Positions 11,376 to 21,079 of a stretch of DNA of 64,000 nucleotides are shown in pieces. A model generated the notes under the pieces. The model was not told where the DNA came from and ran no database searches. It was given only the letters and a program-made list of their open reading frames with translations. Location of the stretch: contig KV908372.1 of NCBI GenBank assembly GCA_002005505.1, positions 62,001 to 126,000 of the forward strand, given 5' to 3'. Numbering within the stretch: the first letter of the stretch is position 1; every line of letters begins with the position of its first letter. The translations under genes were made by a program, and so were the position numbers. Source of the DNA: Botryococcus braunii. Taxonomy: Eukaryota > Chlorophyta > Trebouxiophyceae.

Positions 11376-11389
11376 GTGGGCCCATAACC
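11376..11389 (-). other. primer-binding site of element B (initiator tRNA-Met anticodon-arm type)
   Basis: On the minus strand the sequence directly after the 5' LTR is GGTTATGGGCCCAC. This is complementary to the anticodon arm of plant initiator tRNA-Met (GTGGGCCCATAACC, from my knowledge of that tRNA) rather than to a tRNA 3' end. The same 14-mer occupies the same place in elements A (13017-13030), C (19083-19096) and E (26767-26780). Confidence 0.75.
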
Positions 11390-12080
11390 TGAAATATTCT
11401 GGGCTTGGCGTATCCTGCATGGTGGCGGCACGGAGGGTGTTAGACGATGTCCTCCTACTTGTGCGTTGTTAAGTAGGCACGGACATATACAAGTCAAGGA
11501 CTGGTTGGCAACTGATTGATAGACACCCGGAGTGCTGCTATAGTTCCAATCAAGTCTTACAATATCTCTCATCTCTCCTAATAAGGTGACGCAGTTCAAA
11601 CACGCCTAACCTGCTCTCACTCAGGTCATGCTCGTTACTTTGTCCGATGAGCTAAACTCAACTCCATATGTCTAGCTTGTTCTAACAATGTTCATCTGAG
11701 TGCTAAATCCAGGAATACAATAAGGGTTAAGTCACCTGCATGGTGGCGGCACGGAGGGTGTTAGACGATGTCCTCCTACTTGTGCGTTGTTAAGTAGGCA
11801 CGGACATATACAAGTCAAGGACTGGTTGGCAACTGATTGATAGACACCCGGAGTGCTGCTATAGTTCCAATCAAGTGCCTTCCCTCTCCGTGCTTGCCCC
11901 ATATGCCTCCTTTCTACAAACGTGTCTGTAACTTGCGTTATGATAGTCTTCGTTCAAATGCATGTATTGCCTGGCAGAACTCAGAGTTTTGCCTCTCCTT
12001 CCTAATTGGTATTGTCCTCATCCGGAGACTTGCCATTATTTCTCCTCTGAGGGAAAGGCATAAAATTAATTAACACAACA
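11390..12080 (-). repeat. 5' LTR of element B
   Basis: Same length and sequence as the 4961-5651 repeat as far as I can compare by eye, including the duplicated 142-bp block. It abuts the primer-binding site on its low-coordinate side. Confidence 0.93.
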
Positions 12081-12906
12081 CTTTTCGTGACCTCTTTCTG
12101 TCTTGCTCTGACTGGTCTGCCTCAGGGTCCTGGGACTTTGGGAGGACTGCCGCTGCCTTGGGAAGAGGTCGAGGGAGCTGGTCATTGAAGCCAGCACCAT
12201 AGGCATGGCTCTGCAGGATTTTTACCACATCTTCTGAGGAGCGCCCGCAACAATGCCCATAGAGTGCTCCTTTGAACTGTGCTAGCTCAGTGGGGAGACA
12301 ATCCACAATAGCATTAGTGACATCTTCGGGGTCAATGGAGTGGGAGTTGTCCAGGAGGTTCTGGAAAAGTATGAATTTTTTCATGACAAATGTCTCGAAC
12401 GTCTCCTCCCTGGTCATGTGCTCTGTTTTGAGTGTGTGTAGCCACTGGCGGTTAACAGACTTGTTGTGTCCTCCAGTGAACTTATTGGCTATGTATAACA
12501 GGGCATCAAAGGCAGAGGGCTTCATTGTCAACATAGGACTCCACTCCACTGGGACACTGCCAGTGATCAGCATCATGGCAGCAGCATTTGCTCTCGTGAA
12601 AGGAAGGGGTTTCTGAAAGGCCTCCGTGCACTCCTTGTGGATAGCTGCAGTGGTCAGATCATAAAGCCAGGACTTGAAATTCCACCCATCCTTTAATAAG
12701 GGATGGGCTACCTTAACATTTGTTGTTGATGGCTTTGTTGTGTCCTCGTGCAGTAAGGCTGTCAGTATCGAAACCACTGGGAGTGCTGTCTTCTCCTGTT
12801 CTGTGGATTGACCACCCAGACTTACAGGAGGCTGTTGGTTCAGCTGGTCCATTGGAGATGATTCCGCAGACTGGGTCATTGTGTGAAAGGTTATGGGTTT
12901 CTGCAA
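12081..12906 (-). pseudogene. element A gag, cut by insertion of element B
   Basis: The frame starts [12 protein letters not shown] and carries the copia gag fold (around [17 protein letters not shown] and the [14 protein letters not shown] helix). It is nearly identical to the gag of element C. It stops at the B insertion point, just before where C encodes its zinc knuckle (C-x2-C-x4-H-x4-C). Host sequence resumes on the far side of B at 4960, but the knuckle codons there are already damaged. Confidence 0.88.
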
Positions 12907-13030
12907 GTCTGGGTCACTTTGCAGATATGAATCGTTCTGGATATGACGTGCAGCAGGTATTCAAGGCGGACTCCTCGTACTCTGCAACCTTGGCTTCGGC
13001 GTAGCTCGATGGGCAGGTGGGCCCATAACC

Positions 13031-14409
13031 TGTGAAAGGTTATGGGCAGAGAGAACACCTGTAAGTCCGCAAAAGGATTTGTCAATGCACTGTAGAGGTT
13101 TCGTCAGTCAGACCTCGACACACCCTTTGCGCGCGACTGATACAGGTTCGACAGGAGCGCCTTCCCTTGCGGCAACCAAAAAGCAAGTGCGACTGTCTCA
13201 AACACAAATCAAATATGCAATAGCAAGCTTCAACTTGTAGCAAACAGACAGGACTTCCATTCCGTGGCACAGGATTCGGCCAACCAACGAATCGATTACA
13301 TGGGACAATATTACTGCTTGCCCTACTGGCACAATCTCATATACGCATAAATTACTTCTCACATCAGCTGGTTTTATAGCATCGTCTCAAACATGTTCTG
13401 TGCCGGACCTGAGTCCGGCACACTCGTTCCCTTGACGACCTAACAGCACAGCTTTGCGACAGTCAGCGAAATATCTAACCAAATAGGAATTATCTCATTA
13501 AATCACAACTACATCAATACCTGTAAGTCCGCAAAAGGATTTGTCAATGCACTGTAGAGGTTTCGTCAGTCAGACCTCGACACACCTATTGCCCCAAGCA
13601 TTACGATTTAGCCAGAGCAATGAGCAACATTGCAAATGCAGTGGTTATCAAATACATCATGCTATTCTATCATCTGTCAAAGTGCCAACGTACCCTTTGC
13701 ACGCGACTGATACAGGTTCGACAGGAGCGCCTTCCCTTGCGGCAACCAAAAAGCAAGTGCGACTGTCTCAAACACAAATCAAATATGCAATAGCAAGCTT
13801 CAACTTGTAGCAAACAGACAGGACTTCCATTCCGTGGCACAGGATTCGGCCAACCAACGAATGACGAGTCTGTCGCCTCCAGCAGTTAAATACCTGACCG
13901 TGTTTGGCGCCCAAGGGACTCGATAAAAGTCGAGTCCCTGAAAGCTTCTCATTCCAAAAAGTCCCTAATTGGTAATCCAATACGGATGATGTGTCCTAGA
14001 CAAAATACCTAAAGGTCCCATTTTCTGTACCTAATTAAACACACTGATGTGGCCGCCTAAGAATTAGTTTGACTGACCTCGAAGACGTATTCGAGGTCCC
14101 AAAAAACAAGTTCCACTGAGTGCCACGATGCTGTGTGAGTCAATGCAAAGTTGTCCAAACCTCTATGTGAAGTTACGTGAGGAAGACTGAGGTCTGTCAA
14201 GGAATTATGTCGCTTCACAGCCAAGTTCCTAGGACTAGCTGGAAGAAGTATGCAGTAGTTTGCACCTAAGGCCCAACAGTGTTGTGCCGTCCAGGGCAGC
14301 CTGGCATGCACGACTGTTTTGCCTAGGATGAGTCAGAAGAATACCTCTGAATAAGTCCAACAGTAATGCTCCCTAAGTAATTACCTGATCTAGGTCATTA
14401 CCTACAACA
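13031..14409 (-). repeat. LTR of element A (5' LTR on minus)
   Basis: Partner of the 1935-3312 repeat, 1379 bp, nearly identical and with the same internal duplication. It abuts the primer-binding site at 13017-13030, which marks it as the 5' LTR of a minus-strand element. The few differences between the LTRs imply recent mobilisation even though the interior is decayed. Confidence 0.85.
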
Positions 14410-14737
14410 ATTTTTCTAACACAACCAAACAAGTACAACTGTCTCAAAGACAAATCAAATATGCAACAGCAAGCTCCAATTTGCAATCAGACAGGACTTC
14501 CAGTCCGTGGATCCGCCGTACGGCATGGATGACCCTGGCTGTGGCCTTAGTAACAAGCCTCTTAAGGTGGGGGGAGGCTAGGGCCCGTTCGTTAAACAGC
14601 CCGAAAGGATTGAGCCCGATTTCGTGCAGCGGGACACGTGCTGGCGTTGATCCAGTCTGAGCTAATACCCGAAAGTGGCGAGGAGGGTTGTCTCGTCCCA
14701 ACATAGACGCGCCCTCTCGTTTTTCTCCAAAGAAGAT
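14410..14737. other. LTR fragment plus unassigned spacer
   Basis: About 14415-14510 matches an internal part of the A-family LTR (the block around CTGTCTCAAAGACAAATC), so it is a fragment of another LTR. The rest, to 14737, has no repeat partner in the window and no coding signal that I can see. Confidence 0.5.
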
Positions 14738-15523
14738 TGTGAAAGGCTATGGACAGAAAGAACACCAGTAAGTCCGCAAAGGATTTGTCAATGCACTGTA
14801 GAGGTTTCGTAAGTCAGACCTCGACACACCCTTTGGCGCAACTGATACAGGTTCGACAGGAGCGCCTTTTGTTGCGGCAACCAAAAAACAAGTTCGACTG
14901 TCTCAAAGACAAATCAAATATGCAAGAGCAAGCTTCAATTTGCATCAAACAGACAGGACTTCCAGTCCGTGGCTCAGGATTCGGCCAACCAAACGAATGC
15001 TAAGGCTGTCGCCTCCAGCAATTAAATACCTGACCGTGTTTGCCCAACGGATAAAAGTCGAGTCCCTCAAAACTTCCCACTCCAAAAGGTCCCTAATTGG
15101 TAATCCAATACGTATGATGTGTCCTACACAATAAACTAAAGGTTCCATATTATGTACCTAACTAAACACACTGATGTGGCTGCCTAAGAATTAGTTTGAC
15201 TGACCTCGAATACACAAAAACAAATTCCACAGAGTGCCACGATGCTGTGTTAGTCAATGCAAAGTTGTCTTAACCTCTTCGTGAAGTTACGTGAGGAAGA
15301 CAAAGGTCTGTCAAGGAATTATGTCGCTTCACAGCCAAGTTCCTAGGACTAGCTGGGAGACATATGCAGTAGTTTACACCTAAGGCAGAACAGTGTCGTG
15401 CCGTCCAGGGCAGCCTGGCATGCACGACTGTTTTGCCTAGGATGAGTCAGAAGAATACCTCTGAATAAGTTCAACAGTAATGCTCCCTAAGTAATTACCT
15501 GATCTACGTCATTACCTACAACA
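14738..15523 (-). repeat. solo LTR of the A/C copia family, internally deleted
   Basis: It starts TGTGAAAGG and ends ACCTACAACA like the full LTRs but is only 786 bp, because the duplicated internal section is missing. Flanks are AAGAT and AGGAT, a plausible diverged target duplication, which fits a solo LTR left by LTR-LTR recombination. It resembles the left LTR of element C more than the LTRs of A. The 113 bp that follow (15524-15636) are not recognised. Confidence 0.7.
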
Positions 15524-15636
15524 AGGATGACCCGCACTTGGGCACCTATTGTCATATCTGGTGGTTTCAGGGTCGGCAGCCCTGTGTCGTTGGTGGGTGC
15601 TAACTTCGTGCGAGACCCATTCAGCATGCGGCCATT

Positions 15637-17000
15637 TGTGAAAGGTTATGGGCAGAGAGAACACATGTAAGTCCGCAAAGGATTTGTCAATGCACTGTAG
15701 AGGTTTCGTAAGTCAGACCTCGACACACCCTTTGGCGCGACTGATACAGGTTCGACAGGAGCGCCTTCTGTTGCGGCAACCAAAAAACAAGTACGACTGT
15801 CTCAAAGACAAATCAAATATGCAAGAGCAAGTTTCAATTTGCATCAAACAGACAGGACTTCCAGTCCGTGGCTCAAGATTCGGCCAACCAAACGAATCAT
15901 TACATGGGACATCATTACTGCTTGCCCTACTGGCACATTGTCATATACGGATGAATTGCTTCTCACATCAACTGGTTTCACAGTATCGTCTCAGATATGT
16001 TTTGTGCCGGACCTGAGTCCGGCACACTCGTTCCCTTGACGACCAAACAGCACAGCTTTGCGAGAGTCAACAAAATATCTAACCACATAGGAATTATCTC
16101 ATTAAATCGCAAATACATTCAATACCTGTAAGTCCGCAAAGGATTTGTCAATGCACTGTAGAGGTTTCGTAAGTCAGACCTCTACACACCTGGGGCAATC
16201 CCCAAGCATTACGATTTAGACAGATCAATGAGCAACATAGCAAATACGGTGTAAATCAAAAACATAATGCTATTCTATCCTCTGTCATAATAACAACGTA
16301 CCCTTTGGCGCGACTGATACAGGTTCGACAGGAGCGCCTTCTGTTGCGGCAACCAAAAAACAAGTACGACTGTCTCAAAGACAAATCAAATATGCAAGAG
16401 CAAGCTTCAATTTGCATCAAACAGACAGGACTTCCAGTCCGTGGCTCAGGATTCGGCCAACCAAACGAATGCTGAGGCTGTCGCCTCCAGCAATTAAATA
16501 CCTTACCGTGTTTGGCGCCCAAGGGACTCGATAAAAGTCGAGTCCCTCATAACTTTCCACTCCAAAAGGTCCCTAATTGGTAATCCAATACGTATGATGT
16601 GTCCTAGACAATATTTTAAACGTCCCATATTATGTACCTAATTAAACACACTGATGTGGCTGCCTAAGAATTAGTTTGACTGACCTCGAATACGTATTCG
16701 AGGTCCCAAAAACAAATTCCACTGTGTGAGTCAATGCAAAGTTGTCCTAACCTCTTTGTGAAATTACTTGAGGAAGACTGAAGTCTGTCAAGGAATTATG
16801 TCACTTCACAGCCAAGTTCCTAGGACTAGCTGGGAGACATATGCAGTAGTTTACACCTAAGGCATAACAGTGTCGTGCCGTCCAGGGCAGCCTGGCATGC
16901 ACGACTGTTTTGCCTAGGATGAGTCAGAAGAATACCTCTGAATAAGTCCAACAGTAATGCTCCCTAAGTAATTACCTGATCTAGGTCATTACCTACAACA
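15637..17000 (-). repeat. left (3') LTR of element C
   Basis: TG...CA ends, A-family LTR with its own diagnostic variants (CGTAAGTCAGACC where A has CGTCAGTCAGACC, and GGGGCAATCCCC near 16195). It is followed by the polypurine tract AAGGGGAAG on the minus strand at 17001-17009. Confidence 0.8.
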
Positions 17001-17187
17001 CTTCCCCTTGGACGTTTCAGAGGTCCAGCTTTTGTACTACTTCTCAGGCAGCGCCCACTGTAGTACATGCTTCTGGGTCAGGCGTGCTTCGGGGGAGTTA
17101 CTAGTGAAGGAGGTAGCTAATCTCCTCACCCTCCGCCTTTGCCCGTGGTCACTCGGTCATGGTGAACACCAGCAGGGAAGTAAGACA

Positions 17188-17948
17188 TCACTCGCGGGAA
17201 ACTACACCAAGTGTATTGCGGTGAATCTTGAACAACACAGGGACGAGTGGTTTCGTAAAGATGTCCGTCACATTCTTCTGGGTGGGTACATACTTCACGT
17301 CCACGTCACCTTGAATGACGGCAGCACGTGCATGGTGAAATGCCACAGCAACATGCTTGGTGTACTTGGAATTTACAAGATTCCGTAAATTCCGAACACA
17401 CCCAGAGTTATCAATGAACAGAGGAGGTTTCCACACATCAACATGAATCTCCTCCAAGAAACTGCGAAGCCAGATGGCTTCTTTGACAGCATGACTAGCA
17501 GCTCGAAACTCAGATTCCACTGTTGATGTAGCAGTGGCACTTTGTTTCTTGCAAAGAGAACCAGATACACAGGATCTTCCCCTGGAACATTTGACACATA
17601 GATTCCTGCATCTGACATGCATGCAGTAAATCCATGTTTAGCCAGTGTGGCATCAAGCGTATGATACCAGGCGCGTGGAGCTTGTTTGAGGCCGTACAGA
17701 GCCTTACGCAAGCGACACACTTGGGGACCACCATTGTGAAATCCTGGAGGTTGAGTAACGTAAACCTCTTCCTCCAGATCCCCATTCAAAAAGGCCGTTT
17801 TTATATCGAGCTCACTGCAGTTGACGTGGTTCTGTGTACACTGTGGGGTTCTGCAATACACCAAAGTCATTAACCAGGTGGACAGTAGCCCCAGAGTCCA
17901 CAAGCCATTCCTCGCACGAGTGCCGTATCCCACCACTCTGTAATACAT
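17188..17948 (-). pseudogene. element C RT/RNase H remnant with internal deletion
   Basis: RT motifs ([35 protein letters not shown]) run directly into the tail of RNase H ([15 protein letters not shown]) at a joint near 17552/17553. Compared with element A, 612 bp are missing, including the catalytic DD box of RT and the first half of RNase H. The two halves are also in different frames. The C-terminal VTDIFTKPL motif survives. Confidence 0.85.
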
Positions 17949-18972
17949 TAAACGTCACACTGGGCAGTGAGATAGGAACGGCTTCTGCGTTTTTAGGACA
18001 TGGAACATGGGTACTGTTGGATGCAGAGGGAACACTTGGCAGTGAATGCTTACTTCTGTCGCCAGCTTGCTTCTCTCCAGTACCCTTTTTCCATTTTGTG
18101 CACTCCTTGCTGATGTGTCCACGGCTCCCACACTCCCAGCACCTGACTTTTCGTGACCTCTTTCTGTCTTGCTCTGACTGGTCTGCCTCAGGGTCCTGGG
18201 ACTTTGGGAGGACTGCCGCTGCCTTGGGAAGAGGTCGAGGGAGCTGGTCATTGAAGCCAGCACCATAGGCATGGCTCTGCAGGATTTTTACCACATCTTC
18301 TGAGGAGCGCCCGCAACAATGCCCATAGAGTGCTCCTTTGAACTGTGCTAGCTCAGTGGGGAGACAATCCACAATAGCATTAGTGACATCTTCGGGGTCA
18401 ATGGAGTGGGAGTTGTCCAGGAGGTTCTGGAAAAGTATGAATTTTTTCATGACAAATGTCTCGAACGTCTCCTCCCTGGTCATGTGCTCTGTTTTGAGTG
18501 TATGTAGCCACTGGCGGTTAACAGACTTGTCGTGTCCTCCAGTGAACTTATTGGCTATGTATAACGGGGCATCAAAGGCAGAGGGCTTCATTGTCAACAT
18601 AGGACTCCACTCCACTGGGACACTGCCAGTGATCAGCATCATGGCAGCAGCATTTGCTCTCGTGAAAGGAAGGGGTTTCTGAAAGGCCTCCGTGCACTCC
18701 TTGTGGATAGCTGCAGTGGTCAGATCATAAAGCCAGGACTTGAAATTCCACCCATCCTTTAATAAGGGATGGGCTACCTTAACATTTGTTGTTGATGGCT
18801 TTGTTCGGTCCTCGTGCAGTAAGGCTGTCAGTATCGAAACCACTGGGAGTGCTGTCTTCTCCTGTTCTGTGGATTGACCACCCAGACTTACAGGAGGCTG
18901 TTGGTCCAGCTGGTCCATTGGAGATGATTCCGCAGACTGGGTCATTGTGTGAAAGGTTATGGGTTTCTGCAA
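17812..18972 (-). CDS. element C gag-protease, 386 aa, truncated polyprotein
   Basis: The frame is open from [12 protein letters not shown] and encodes the gag helices, the zinc knuckle [14 protein letters not shown] near residue 280 and an aspartic protease start ([14 protein letters not shown]) near residue 360. It ends a few codons later at the joint where integrase and the front of RT have been deleted. The first catalytic Asp of the protease is present, but the rest of the protease domain is cut short. As a gag-only product it could still contribute to particle assembly. That is inference. Confidence 0.82.
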   Translation of the reverse strand: MQKPITFHTMTQSAESSPMDQLDQQPPVSLGGQSTEQEKTALPVVSILTALLHEDRTKPSTTNVKVAHPLLKDGWNFKSWLYDLTTAAIHKECTEAFQKPLPFTRANAAAMMLITGSVPVEWSPMLTMKPSAFDAPLYIANKFTGGHDKSVNRQWLHTLKTEHMTREETFETFVMKKFILFQNLLDNSHSIDPEDVTNAIVDCLPTELAQFKGALYGHCCGRSSEDVVKILQSHAYGAGFNDQLPRPLPKAAAVLPKSQDPEADQSEQDRKRSRKVRCWECGSRGHISKECTKWKKGTGEKQAGDRSKHSLPSVPSASNSTHVPCPKNAEAVPISLPSVTFNVLQSGGIRHSCEEWLVDSGATVHLVNDFGVLQNPTVYTEPRQLQ

Positions 18973-19096
18973 GTCTGGGTCACTTTGCAGATATGAATCG
19001 TTCTGGATATGACGTGCAGCAGGTATTCAAGGCGGACTCCTCGTACTCTGCAACCTTGGCTTCGGCGTAGCTCAATGGGCAGGTGGGCCCATAACC

Positions 19097-20169
19097 TGTG
19101 AAAGGTTATGGGCAGAGAGAACACCTGTAAGTCCGCAAAAGGATTTGTCAATGCACTGTAGAGGTTTCGTCAGTCAGACCTCGACACACCCTTTGGCGCG
19201 ACTGATACATGTTCGACAGGAGCGCCTTCCCTTGCGGCAACCAAAAAGCAAGTGCGACTGTCTCAAAGACAAATCAAATATGCAATAGCAAGCTTCAACT
19301 TGTAGCAAACAGACAGGACTTCCATTCCGTGGCACAGGATTCGGCCAACCAACGAATCGATTACATGGGACAATATTACTGCTTGCCCTACTGGCACAAT
19401 CTCATATACGCATAAATTACTTCTCACATCAGCTGGTTTCATAGCATCGTCTCAGACAAGTTCTGTGCCGGACCTGAGTCCGGCACACGCGTTCCCTTGA
19501 CGACCTAACAGCACAGCTTTGCGACAGTCAACAAAATATCTAACCAAATAGGAATTATCTCATTAAATCACAACTACATCAATACCTGTAAGTCCGCAAA
19601 AGGATTTGTCAATGCACTGTAGAGGTTTCGTCAGTCAGACCTCGACACACCTATTGCCCCAAGCATTACGATTTAGCCAGAGCAATGAGCAACATTGCAA
19701 ATGCAGTGGTCATGCTATTCTATCCTCTGTCAAAGTGACAACGTACCCTTTGGCGCGACTGATACAGGTTCGACAGGAGCGCCTTCCCTTGCGGCAACCA
19801 AAAAGCAAGTGCGACTGTCTCAAAGACAAATCAAATATGCAATAGCAAGCTTCAACTTGTAGCAAACAGACAGGACTTCCATTCCGTGGCACAGGATTCG
19901 GCCAACCAACGAATGACGAGTCTGTCGCCTCCAGCAGTTAAATACCTGACCGTGTTTGGCGCCCAAGGGACTCGATAAAAGTCGAGTCCCTGAAAGCTTC
20001 TCACTCCAAAAGGTCCCTTAAAGGTAATCCAATACGGATGATGTGTCCTAGACAAAATACCTAAAGGTCCCATTTTCTGTACCTAATTAAACACACTGAT
20101 GTGGCCGCCTAAGAATTAGTTTGACTGACCTCGAATACGTATTCGAGGTCCAAAAAACAAGTTCCACTG
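19097..20169 (-). repeat. right (5') LTR of element C, first part
   Basis: Begins TGTGAAAGG directly after the primer-binding site (19083-19096). It is interrupted after TTCCACTG by gypsy element D, and the remainder resumes at 26408. Confidence 0.85.
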
Positions 20170-20333
20170 TGTAACGACCGGGATTCGTACCCGGGACTGC
20201 GAGGTCCCTCGGAGGAATCCTACCAACTAGGCCGGGTGTGCCACGTGCCTAAAAGGTACGATCGGTGTTTATCGGCATTGCTCAGCGGTTAAGTAGGGCT
20301 CCGACTATCGGACATCGCCCGATAGTCGTTACA
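20170..20333 (-). repeat. outer LTR-like unit of element D, 164 bp, with tRNA-like end
   Basis: It starts TGTAACG and ends CGTTACA, a 7-bp inverted terminal match. It is preceded on the minus strand by the polypurine tract at 20334-20348. It differs from the 170-bp LTR except at the termini. Read on the minus strand its last part resembles a tRNA: an A-box-like CCTAGTTGGTAGG, and a perfect 5-bp T-arm (CCGGG, loop TACGAAT, CCCGG). A diverged relative lies at 42182-42345. Confidence 0.75.
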
Positions 20334-20517
20334 TTTCTCCCCCTCTTAGACCACAATCGTCCTCGATTGTGCCTGGGAACGGAGAATTGGTGGATGGTCC
20401 ACGTGTCCATACACGTGGGTGGTGGTTGGTGAGTGAGCCCATGGATAAGGACTGTCCGTTACGGAGGGTCCGTTGGAAGATTGCGTCCGGATGTTACGGC
20501 CTGGAATCCCATCCCCC
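20334..20517 (-). other. spacer between the two left-end repeats of element D
   Basis: A non-coding stretch that begins (+ strand) with TTTCTCCCCCTCTTA, the same polypurine tract in reverse that borders the inner LTR. It looks like the 3' untranslated end of a related element. Confidence 0.6.
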
Positions 20518-20687
20518 TGTAATGATCTAGGAAATTCACGAAGACAAAGGCTAGATGCAAGATCTAAGACAAAGGCTCGTGTGAGAATGACCTCACACAG
20601 GTGCATACCGAGTCGTATGCACCCTCGTGGTCGAAGACCACGTGAGACCCGTATCCGACGGGTGGACGTATCCGGAAGTACGTTACA
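20518..20687 (-). repeat. 3' LTR of element D
   Basis: 170 bp, TGTAATGATC to ACGTTACA, matching 26233-26402 base for base where compared. It is bordered by the polypurine tract at 20688-20702. Confidence 0.9.
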
Positions 20688-20702
20688 TTTCTCCCCCTCT
20701 TA

Positions 20703-21079
20703 GCTAGCCGAGCTCCTGGGAGGCTAACAAAGGGTGAGTGTGGAAGGCTCACTGTAACACATCCACAAGATGGTGAGCTGATGAGCGACGACCCGAAGAC
20801 ACCAGGCCCGAGGACTTGGGTTCGAACTTGCCTTGGGTGTACTAAGTAATAAGCCCGCAGTGAACGGGGTAACGCCGGCCACAGGCCAAACGCCACTGAT
20901 TCGAAGAGCTAAGTCACTACAGCAGTAAGGCACAGCTTATGCTGGGACCCGAGGGAGTGGGCGTAGGAAGGCTAGCACTTGACCTGCAAGTCGGAAGGAT
21001 ACTCGGTGCACTCGAGTATGCGGCTAAATAACCACGACCCTCCCGCAGGCGCGGGGGCTCAAGGCCGCTGGTGAACCTC
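20703..21079 (-). other. 3' untranslated region of element D
   Basis: Lies between the polypurine tract and the pol stop. No coding frame continues here and no repeat partner is seen in the window. Confidence 0.55.

Larger units (their letters stand above)
4961..12080 (-). mobile_element. intact copia element B, 7120 bp
   Basis: A complete LTR retrotransposon: two 691-bp LTRs that match wherever I compared them, a primer-binding site (11376-11389), a polypurine tract (5652-5661), one uninterrupted gag-pol frame, and a 5-bp target duplication CTTTT (4956-4960 and 12081-12085). It inserted into the gag of element A. Matching LTRs plus an open frame point to a very recent insertion that may still be active. 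Confidence 0.95.
1935..14409 (-). mobile_element. copia element A (non-autonomous), split by element B
   Basis: Element A has two LTRs (1935-3312 and 13031-14409), a primer-binding site next to the right LTR (13017-13030 on the + strand, GGTTATGGGCCCAC on the minus strand) and a polypurine tract next to the left LTR (AAGGGGAAG on minus, 3313-3321). Without the inserted B, its interior is about 2.6 kb and carries only gag and the end of pol. The flanking pentamers (TTTAT left, ATTTT right) do not match, so no target duplication is visible and one flank may be rearranged. Confidence 0.85.

Noticed and set aside
20170..20240. A functional tRNA gene on the minus strand
   Set aside because: The T-arm is good, but the anticodon arm and acceptor stem do not form properly, and the sequence is part of a TG...CA terminal repeat.
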